A stretch of DNA of 6,257 bases, taken from the NCBI GenBank assembly GCA_012511485.1, contig JAAZFZ010000032.1, forward strand, positions 1 to 6,257, written 5' to 3'. This document shows, piece by piece, positions 1 to 4,424 of this stretch. Numbering within the stretch: position 1 is the stretch's first letter; each line of letters begins with the position of its first letter. The DNA comes from Clostridiales bacterium (GTDB lineage Bacteria; Bacillota; Clostridia; Oscillospirales; Acutalibacteraceae). Under the pieces are notes generated by a model, which saw only the letters and a list, made by a program, of their open reading frames with translations, did not search any database and was not told the DNA's origin. The translations under genes were made by a program, and so were the position numbers.

Positions 1-122
1 ACTCGGGAACTCCTCCATATTAGACTATGTCAGTATTTTTTTGCTGGTTTTTTCGAGATCATGCGGTAAATATGTGGTAAAACGAATAGGTTTAAATCAT
101 CTGTCCTTGGGTAAATAAAAGC
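1..122. other. Gene-free flank left of the attachment site
   Basis: No credible coding region, RNA gene or promoter is visible. The stretch is AT-rich with two T-runs (about 36-55). If the element is integrated, this is host chromosome downstream of the displaced tRNA end. If the sequence comes from a circular form, it is the other arm of attP. The window alone cannot decide. Confidence 0.4.
65..116 (+). repeat. Three short GGTAAA direct repeats
   Basis: GGTAAAT occurs at 65-71, GGTAAAA at 76-82 and GGTAAAT at 110-116; the first two lie in GCGGTAAA and GTGGTAAA, 11 bp apart. They flank the tRNA fragment on the side away from the integrase and could be integrase arm-type sites. In AT-rich DNA such short words may be chance. 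Confidence 0.25.
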
Positions 123-157
123 AAAAACCCTGTAATCCGCAGGATTACAGGGTTTTT
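123..157. terminator. Perfect 16-bp hairpin, bidirectional intrinsic terminator
   Basis: Arms AAAAACCCTGTAATCC (123-138) and GGATTACAGGGTTTTT (142-157) are perfect reverse complements around a 3-nt loop. A U-run follows on either strand. On the minus strand it lies one base after the encoded CCA of the tRNA fragment, as expected for the terminator of the tRNA-Thr transcript. This supports the view that the left side is chromosomal sequence downstream of a tRNA. Confidence 0.85.
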
Positions 158-158
158 A

Positions 159-204
159 TGGAGCTGGCAAAGTGACTTGAACACTCGACCTGCTGATTAC
201 GAAT
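159..204 (-). other. Attachment site: 3' part of tRNA-Thr(CGU)
   Basis: Read on the minus strand, this block has the 3' part of a tRNA in order: anticodon loop TTCGTAA (203-197, anticodon CGT at 201-199), 3' anticodon strand TCAGC (196-192), 5-nt variable loop AGGTC, T-stem GAGTG/CACTT around loop TTCAAGT (181-175), acceptor strand TGCCAGC (169-163), discriminator T and CCA (161-159). The 5' anticodon strand should read GCTGA but reads GCCAA (208-204). No D-arm or 5' acceptor follows, so this is not a working tRNA. Tyrosine recombinases commonly integrate into tRNA 3' ends, and the integrase gene lies next door. tRNA identity ending at the anticodon loop suggests a crossover at or near that loop. 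The intact tRNA-Thr should stand at the other end of the element. Confidence 0.85.
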
Positions 205-221
205 TGGCTGTTTTGCTTTTT

Positions 222-339
222 ATAACTTCTTATGTCTTTTAATAAATGGCTAAATATAAGGATTTATTGCATTTCGGCTTTCTTTTCTTTTCATAACTTT
301 TGATATGTTCCCATAACTTTCTTGAACATTTCTTGAACA
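222..339 (+). repeat. Direct repeats between att and int, candidate arm-type integrase sites
   Basis: ATAACTT occurs at 222-228, 293-299 and 313-319, each within an AT-rich context. An 11-bp unit, TTTCTTGAACA, is repeated exactly in tandem at 318-328 and 329-339. They lie between the tRNA core site and the integrase gene, where tyrosine recombinases usually have arm-type sites bound by the N-terminal domain. The role is inferred from position and repetition only. Confidence 0.5.
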
Positions 340-370
340 AAAACGGGCAACGAATCTGTTGCCCGTTTTT
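339..370. terminator. Perfect 13-bp hairpin terminator after the integrase
   Basis: Arms AAAAACGGGCAAC (339-351) and GTTGCCCGTTTTT (358-370) are perfect reverse complements with a 6-nt loop. On the minus strand the hairpin begins four bases after the integrase stop codon and ends in a U-run, so it ends the leftward DUF6076-int transcript. It also has U-runs for the plus strand and would stop transcription entering from the left flank. Confidence 0.9.
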
Positions 371-374
371 CCTT

Positions 375-1799
375 TTATGCGCCTCTGATTTTCGAGGGAG
401 GCTTATTGGCTATTATTACATCATCAAAGATATCCATGACTGTTGCGGCTTTCTCGTCTGCGGATCTGATTATGTGACTGTATATGTTATTTGTGGTGCT
501 AACCTGCGCATGTCCGAGCCGCTTTGACACAACCACAAGAGGTGTACCGCTGGCAATCATTATGGAGGCATATGTGTGCCGGAGACTGTGAAGCGTCACC
601 CTCGGAAAACCGTACCTCTTCCGGAATTTAGTAAACCATTTAGTTAATGCGTCAGGGTGAACCGGCGCTCCATCTTCTCCGGTAAACACTCTCCCGTCCT
701 TGTCTTTCCAATAGTCTCCGCAGGTCTCTTTTTGACCGTCCTGCCATTCCTTGTATTCCCGAAGCGTAATAAACGCTGATCTTGAAAGCTTTAAAGGCCG
801 CAAAGACGTTTTATTCTTCGGTGTATCAGTGTATGTCCCCTTTCCCTTAACGTACGCCGATGTTTGAGAAATGGTTATGGTCTCGTCTTCAAAGCTAATG
901 TCCTGCCATCGTAGGCCCAGTAACTCGCCGCGACGAAGACCAGAAAGCAGGTCAAATGTGATCATAGCCCTAAATTTAATCGGCTCATGCTGTAAAAGCT
1001 CCAAAAGCCTCCGGGCATCCTCTTCATCAAGGTGAGCGGCTTCCCTATTCTTCATCTTTGGCAGCTCTGCATTTGCCGCAGGATTATACGTTATATAACC
1101 CCATTTTACCGCTTTTGTGAGTATCGAGCTTATTAGTCGGTGATAAGACCGTACCGTTGAGGGAGACAACGGTTCAAGGTTTTTTACAACAGTGAAAAGC
1201 TCATGCACTTTCACATTAAGCGCTTTTGCTATTTTTTCAGCAGATACGAACGAAATGCTTTCTCCTTTACAGGCAGCCCCTACAGTGTTCGAAGCAACTC
1301 CGGCCAGTTTACCCATGGCTTTGTGCGAAAGCTGCCTTTCTTTTAAATGCTTCAGAAAGACCTCTTTTGCCGAGGCTTTTATGCTGTTACCACGCATACC
1401 TACTTCCTGTAGGTTGCTATAGAAAGCATTAAGATGTCCTGTTTTTATATCTTTGAGCTTTATATGCCCTATAGCATCATAAACACGACTAAGCTGCTTT
1501 TCGTATTCGGTATATGTCTTTGCCTTCAGCTGCTTTTTTGCATATTCAGAAAGCCATAATTCAGCAAAAGATTGAAACTTTATCTTTCCGTCGCGAACTG
1601 TCCCGGCTTTGACCTGTTCTTCAAACAAGACGGTCTGCCGATTAAGTTCCTTTTCTATTTGCTTTTCAGTCATCCCGGGCGAAGGCTTCCAGGTCATTGA
1701 TTTTACATTTTGGCGACCATCAGGGCGCTCACTTTCAAAGGCTCGTATGAGATAAGAAACTGAGCCGTCTTTGTTCGTGCGCTCGGTTATATTAGCCAT
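375..1799 (-). CDS. int: Tyrosine recombinase (phage integrase) with an inserted Cro/C1-type HTH
   Basis: This site-specific recombinase would insert the element at the tRNA-Thr site and, with an excisionase, excise it. Residues 1-65 match an arm-binding N-terminal domain. Residues about 73-137 and 208-245 form the SAM-like core-binding domain. The catalytic domain runs from about 255 to 455, with Arg289 (GLRRGEL), a probable Lys328 (TPKNKTSLR), His404 and Arg407 (HSLRH), His430 (RLGH) and nucleophile Tyr440 (NNIYSH). All expected residues are present. At 474 aa it is longer than most relatives of roughly 370-400 aa. The extra residues, about 140-206, read as a Cro/C1-type helix-turn-helix (LAGVASNTVGAACKG, then AEKIAKALNVKVHELF) set between two core-binding segments. 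The ATG follows AAGGTG by 6 nt; that site overlaps the last codons of the upstream gene, and the two genes are 3 bp apart, so they are probably co-transcribed. The stop is followed at once by a hairpin terminator. Confidence 0.96.
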   Translation of the reverse strand: MANITERTNKDGSVSYLIRAFESERPDGRQNVKSMTWKPSPGMTEKQIEKELNRQTVLFEEQVKAGTVRDGKIKFQSFAELWLSEYAKKQLKAKTYTEYEKQLSRVYDAIGHIKLKDIKTGHLNAFYSNLQEVGMRGNSIKASAKEVFLKHLKERQLSHKAMGKLAGVASNTVGAACKGESISFVSAEKIAKALNVKVHELFTVVKNLEPLSPSTVRSYHRLISSILTKAVKWGYITYNPAANAELPKMKNREAAHLDEEDARRLLELLQHEPIKFRAMITFDLLSGLRRGELLGLRWQDISFEDETITISQTSAYVKGKGTYTDTPKNKTSLRPLKLSRSAFITLREYKEWQDGQKETCGDYWKDKDGRVFTGEDGAPVHPDALTKWFTKFRKRYGFPRVTLHSLRHTYASIMIASGTPLVVVSKRLGHAQVSTTNNIYSHIIRSADEKAATVMDIFDDVIIANKPPSKIRGA

Positions 1800-1802
1800 A
1801 AA

Positions 1803-2840
1803 CTACACCTTCCTTAGCTTTTCCGAATTGAGCCAATTAATAAACTCTTCACTTGTGACGACCCCTGATTTATACTTTGCCTTCCACTCCGCAGCCTGGA
1901 CGCTGAATTCTTCGAGATTCTTCTTGTAGTTTGGAATATTGGGATTTCTTCGAACCATCATTCTTTTGGCCGAATAAACATTCCTGTAAAGCTTAAGGGC
2001 TTCATCCCCTTGCATTTTGTCATACCACAGTCTTTGCGTTCCGTATTCTTTGCACGTTCTCTCTGGGTCCTGCGGGCTTTTTCTGTCACAATAGATCGTA
2101 TCTGAACGATTATAGGGAACGAAATACTTCCCGCAGTTTTCACACTTCTTGACAAAATGGGAGTTCTGTAAAAGAGCTTTAAACATATAGGCTATTGCCT
2201 CTATGTGTTTATCGGATCCGTATACGTTTGGGCTGCCTGATGGCCTAATGCTTTTTACAAAGCTATCAATCGTAAAATCGAGCCTTTCCTCTTTCATCGA
2301 CTTAGCAAAATCGAGGTCAAGTAAATAAATTCCGTCATCGTATTTTGCAAACTTAACTCCGAGGAAACGATTAGCAAATTCGTGATAAATATCAATTTCT
2401 AATAAGTTTTTATTGCTTATTGTTCGGATTATATATCGCTTTAGTACCATAAAGTCATGAAAGCAATGAAACACATTTCGTTCGAAAGTATTTAATGTTT
2501 GTGGTTTGTTTTCTCTTGTTCCATCTTTTCCGATAATTAAACCCAGATCTCGGATTACATTAGAGTCGCAGAGGAGAAGGGAGTGTTTTTTTAGGGTTTC
2601 AAATATTTCATTATACGGCGGATTTGAAATTTTTCTTTCAAGCGCATATAAAAGTATTCGCGCTATATCGCTGGCTACCATTCTAAAATCAACGCTCAAC
2701 ATGTCACACAGTGAATAGTACAGCATGTTTTCAAGTTTATATTCTACCTTTTCCTTCTCCGATGCCGGATCAATTAACTTCGCATCAACTTGGATTGTTA
2801 TATATTCGACCTTCCGTTCGTCGCTTAGCATATAGAACAT
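1803..2840 (-). CDS. DUF6076-like protein with a C-terminal zinc ribbon
   Basis: The function is unknown. Residues about 225-340 resemble the DUF6076 family as I recall it: KKCENCGKYFVPYNRSDT, YCDR, a third segment with Cys263, then a helical stretch rich in Tyr, Arg and Lys ending near EEFINWLNSE. Cys233, Cys236, Cys251 and Cys263 could bind one zinc ion. Residues 1-220 have no motif I recognise, no signal peptide and no clear membrane segment; the protein is probably cytosolic and may bind nucleic acid. ATG 2840 has AGGGGG 8 nt upstream. It is the first gene of the leftward unit and occupies the place where temperate phages often keep a CI-like repressor, but no HTH is obvious. It ends in TAG, and the triplets TAG-TTT-ATG run in frame into the integrase start, so suppression of this stop would fuse the two proteins. 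Confidence 0.85.
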   Translation of the reverse strand: MFYMLSDERKVEYITIQVDAKLIDPASEKEKVEYKLENMLYYSLCDMLSVDFRMVASDIARILLYALERKISNPPYNEIFETLKKHSLLLCDSNVIRDLGLIIGKDGTRENKPQTLNTFERNVFHCFHDFMVLKRYIIRTISNKNLLEIDIYHEFANRFLGVKFAKYDDGIYLLDLDFAKSMKEERLDFTIDSFVKSIRPSGSPNVYGSDKHIEAIAYMFKALLQNSHFVKKCENCGKYFVPYNRSDTIYCDRKSPQDPERTCKEYGTQRLWYDKMQGDEALKLYRNVYSAKRMMVRRNPNIPNYKKNLEEFSVQAAEWKAKYKSGVVTSEEFINWLNSEKLRKV

Positions 2841-2892
2841 GGTGTCATCCCCCTATTGTCATCTGAAACCAATCATCTTATCGGTACATTAT

Positions 2893-2921
2893 GTTATCGG
2901 TATTCAAAATATTACTTGCAA
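2893..2921 (-). promoter_or_regulatory. Candidate leftward promoter for DUF6076-int
   Basis: On the minus strand, TTGCAA (2921-2916) is followed after 17 bp by GATAAC (2898-2893). Each hexamer matches four of six consensus bases. A start near 2886 would leave a leader of about 45 nt before ATG 2840. The -35 is the same palindromic hexamer used by the rightward promoter, so polymerase binding should be mutually exclusive. The match is weak and other start points are possible. Confidence 0.4.
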
Positions 2922-2944
2922 TTAACATTGTTATCTGCTATAAT
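2916..2944 (+). promoter_or_regulatory. Strong rightward early promoter
   Basis: TTGCAA (2916-2921), a 17-bp spacer and a perfect TATAAT (2939-2944), with an extended -10 TG at 2936-2937. This is a near-consensus housekeeping sigma-A promoter. Transcription would start near 2951, giving a leader of about 93 nt before the GTG at 3044. It probably drives the whole rightward operon, as genes from 3044 to about 6038 are closely packed with no clear further promoter. Confidence 0.8.
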
Positions 2945-3043
2945 TATCCTAGCAACAACAATTACGCACAGTTGGTTATCTGTCGATTTTATTTTACTAA
3001 CAACAACACAGAAAGTCAAGACTTATTTTAAGGAGGGTTTATT

Positions 3044-3268
3044 GTGTGCAACACGGACGTTCGGGAAGAGGCTAAGCGGGCGGGGATAAGGCTGTGGCAA
3101 GTAGCAGAAAAGCTCCGCATAAATGATGGTAATTTTTCCAGGAAACTCCGCCGCGAGTTTCCGCCTGAAGAAAAACGAAAGATATTCGAAATTATCAAAT
3201 CGTTGAAAGAAGGTGAAAAGAATGCCGCCACGCATGCGAACCATCGAGCAAGCAATTACCGAACTTAA
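3044..3268 (+). CDS. Small HTH-like protein, first gene of the rightward operon
   Basis: This 74-aa protein starts at GTG with AGGAGGG 6 nt upstream, the best ribosome binding site in the window. Residues about 14-40 (IRLWQVAEKLRINDGNFSRK) look like a helix-turn-helix, followed by a charged helix to about residue 59. Similar small proteins occur in clostridial phages and integrative elements from memory, but I know no tested function. Its place beside the divergent promoter would suit a Cro-like or early regulator, which is inference. The gene overlaps the next by 47 bp in another frame, and its last 15 or so residues lack the pattern of the rest. Confidence 0.75.
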   Translation: MCNTDVREEAKRAGIRLWQVAEKLRINDGNFSRKLRREFPPEEKRKIFEIIKSLKEGEKNAATHANHRASNYRT

Positions 3269-3470
3269 AGCCGCTGACCCGAAATGCTCTTTGACAAAGA
3301 CCGCTCTTCGGCAGCTTATCGTCTCAGGGAGAATTCCTTGCGTTGTCGTCGGTTCTGGGGGCGGAAAGTATCTTGTCAGCTTAGATACCCTGTTCGATTA
3401 TCTTTCCGGCAAGCCCCCGGGGCAGACCGAGTCAGAGCAGACCGGAGTAATCCGTAAAATCTGTTGTTAA
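3222..3470 (+). CDS. Excisionase-like small DNA-binding protein
   Basis: An 82-aa protein with a winged HTH of the Xis/MerR-like type: residues about 22-38 (CSLTKTALRQLIVSGRIP) form the helix-turn-helix, and VVVGSGGGKYLVSLDTLFDYL forms the wing and last helix. Such proteins bind and bend DNA, and in mobile elements often act as excisionases with the integrase. It is divergent from int and about 3 kb from the attachment site, so a role in excision is plausible but not shown. ATG 3222 is preferred over the in-frame GTG at 3213 because AAGGTG (3210-3215) lies 6 nt before the ATG and contains that GTG. Confidence 0.75.
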   Translation: MPPRMRTIEQAITELKAADPKCSLTKTALRQLIVSGRIPCVVVGSGGGKYLVSLDTLFDYLSGKPPGQTESEQTGVIRKICC

Positions 3471-3529
3471 TAGGGCGTAAGACCTGTTGACTTCCTGCGG
3501 GAGTGTCCGGGCAGACGGGAGGTGTATCT

Positions 3530-3691
3530 GTGCCTAAATCGAGGAAAAACTGGAGAGAGAAGAAAAAGGCCAGGCAGCGCGAAGAACTGATACCTACACG
3601 GAATATTTACGGCTATATTGACCCAGTGCCCTTTGAGGCCGTTAAACGCATCCGCATCGAACAGCGCAAGTCAAAAGAGCCGAGGGGGTGA
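3530..3691 (+). CDS. Small basic protein of unknown function
   Basis: A 53-aa protein, highly basic at the N terminus (KSRKNWREKKKARQRE) with a conserved-looking core NIYGYIDPVPFEAVKRI. Short proteins with a YGxxDPTPxEAVK-like core occur in clostridial phages between the early regulator and replication genes, as far as I recall; no function is known. GTG 3530 is preferred over an in-frame GTG at 3503 because GGGAGG (3517-3522) lies 7 nt before it. Its final codons contain the ribosome binding site of the next gene. Confidence 0.6.
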   Translation: MPKSRKNWREKKKARQREELIPTRNIYGYIDPVPFEAVKRIRIEQRKSKEPRG

Positions 3692-3695
3692 TAGT

Positions 3696-4217
3696 TTGGC
3701 GAGCCCACAATTGGAAAATGGGTATACGCGTGTTGCCAATGAAATACTGGATGCTGTGATTAGAACTCCGTTCATTGCTACGCATTTAAAAATTGTGCTG
3801 GTATGTTGGCGTTATCTTTACGGTTTTAACCGCGTAAAAGCTGAGCTATCCGAGTCTTTCATATCTAAAGCCACGGGCATTAGCAAGCGCTACATCTCCA
3901 AAGAATTGAAAACTTTGATTGACGCTAATGTTATATCCGTTATTGAGGAATCAACTTACACAACGCCTAGAATTATTTCGTTTAACAAGGATTATTCGTC
4001 TTGGAGGTATAGAACCATAGTTCCACAGGTGAACCAGAGTTCAACAGTAGAACCAGAAGATAGTACAACAGTAGAACCAGAGTTCACCACAACAGTGGAA
4101 CTACAGTTCTACCAAGAAACTAAAACATTAAAAAAAGATAAAGAAAGGACATATGCTCAATTTGATGTATTTTGGGATGCCTACCCAAAGCGAAGGGGTA
4201 AGCAAGCAGCTCTATAG
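3696..4217 (+). CDS. Phage replication initiator, O-type, cut by an amber codon
   Basis: Residues 1-105 match the phage replication protein O N-terminal domain: MASPQLENGYTRVANEIL, then the helical core and a winged HTH around SKATGISKRYISKELKTLID. This domain binds origin iterons. Residues about 108-150 are a Thr/Val/Glu/Pro-rich linker whose repeats (TVEPE) arise from DNA iterons. Residues 155-173 begin a second conserved region, FWDAYPKRRGKQAAL, where TAG (4215-4217) ends the protein at 173 aa. The same frame continues as good family sequence to TAA at 4412, for a parent protein of 238 codons. The start is TTG 3696 with AGGGGGTG just upstream, overlapping the preceding stop; the frame is open further upstream but has no matching ribosome site there. 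If TAG is read as stop, the product probably still binds the origin but lacks the part likely to recruit helicase. Confidence 0.88.
   Translation: MASPQLENGYTRVANEILDAVIRTPFIATHLKIVLVCWRYLYGFNRVKAELSESFISKATGISKRYISKELKTLIDANVISVIEESTYTTPRIISFNKDYSSWRYRTIVPQVNQSSTVEPEDSTTVEPEFTTTVELQFYQETKTLKKDKERTYAQFDVFWDAYPKRRGKQAAL
4012..4109 (+). repeat. Five iterons: candidate replication origin inside the initiator gene
   Basis: GAAC-N4-GTTC or a variant starts at 4012, 4031, 4050, 4074 and 4098, with steps of 19, 19, 24 and 24 bp. Units one, two, four and five have intact dyads: GAACCATAGTTC, GAACCAGAGTTC (twice) and GAACTACAGTTC. Unit three is looser (GAACCAGA, then GTAC at 4063-4066). A 16-bp word, CAACAGTAGAACCAGA, repeats exactly at 4042 and 4066 and again with three changes at 4090. 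Lambda has four dyad iterons inside gene O followed by an AT-rich tract; the plan here is the same. Origin function is inferred. Confidence 0.75.
4110..4147 (+). other. A-rich tract beside the iterons, candidate unwinding element
   Basis: Directly after the last iteron the plus strand is almost all purine and mostly A, including a run of seven A. It encodes the Lys-rich end of the initiator linker. In lambda the AT-rich tract next to the O iterons melts first, so the same role is proposed here. Confidence 0.5.
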
Positions 4218-4412
4218 GCTTTTCAAAAACTGAAACCGGACGAAAGCCTATTTGAAACCATCCTTAGACAACTTGAAAAACATAAGCAATCTCCGGATTG
4301 GTTGAAAGACGCAGGCCAGTACATACCTTATCCGTCTACTTGGCTCAATGGTCACCGCTGGGAGGATGAGATATTGGAGCAAGATGAGCGAGGTTTTGAC
4401 AACGTCATATAA
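4218..4412 (+). pseudogene. 3' remainder of the initiator gene after the amber codon
   Basis: Reading on in the same frame after TAG gives 64 codons, AFQKLKPDESLFETI through QYIPYPSTWLNGHRWEDE to TAA at 4410-4412. This is the usual continuation of the FWxAYPxxxGK region, with the typical IPxPSTWLNxxRWEDE ending. No frameshift is needed. The codon before AFQKL is often Lys in such proteins, so one base change from AAG would explain TAG. No ribosome binding site with a start codon was seen that would let this part be made alone. Confidence 0.8.
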
Positions 4413-4424
4413 GGGGGTTCTTCC

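Larger units (their letters stand above)
2878..2980 (+). repeat. Repeated TTATC(G/T)G motif, candidate operators
   Basis: TTATCGGTA occurs exactly at 2878-2886 and 2894-2902. Related words are TTATCTGCTA (2931-2940) and TTATCTGTCGA (2976-2986), with a shorter TTATCC at 2944-2949. The second copy overlaps the leftward -10, and the third runs into the rightward -10. Their placement between divergent starts suggests binding sites for a regulator made by the element. No binding protein can be assigned. Confidence 0.4.

Noticed and set aside
159..230. A complete tRNA gene on the minus strand
   Set aside because: Only the anticodon loop to CCA is present. The 5' anticodon strand does not pair well, and there is no D-arm or 5' acceptor strand.
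300..527. Open frame of 75 codons on the plus strand
   Set aside because: It spans the int terminator and the antisense of the integrase C-terminus, has no ribosome site, and has no recognisable protein pattern.
1192..1432. Two plus-strand open frames opposite the integrase HTH insert
   Set aside because: Both are antisense shadows of the integrase without ribosome sites or family resemblance.
1958..2155. Minus-strand frame overlapping the DUF6076-like gene
   Set aside because: It is an alternative frame of the zinc-ribbon region; the larger frame carries the four-Cys pattern and a good start.
2856..3255. Open frames crossing the control region on both strands
   Set aside because: They run through promoters or lie antisense to the 74-aa gene, and none has a ribosome site or a known pattern.
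3503..3529. Upstream GTG starts for the 53-aa gene
   Set aside because: The GTG at 3503 lacks a ribosome site, and the one at 3524 overlaps GGGAGG; GTG 3530 has ideal spacing.
3618..3695. Upstream ATG start for the replication initiator
   Set aside because: The added 26 residues lie inside the previous gene in another frame and do not match the family. MASPQLENGYTR is the typical N-terminus and has a ribosome site.
4012..4109. CRISPR array
   Set aside because: The units are short dyads at 19-24 bp steps inside a coding frame, with no spacers of uniform length and no cas genes.
4215..4217. Genome-wide reassignment of TAG as a sense codon
   Set aside because: Only one coding sequence here has an internal TAG, and the DUF6076-like gene appears to use TAG as a normal stop. 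The evidence is too thin to claim recoding; it is kept only as an alternative.
4218..4412. A separate small gene after the amber codon
   Set aside because: There is no ribosome site and start in this frame, and the residues continue the initiator family directly.
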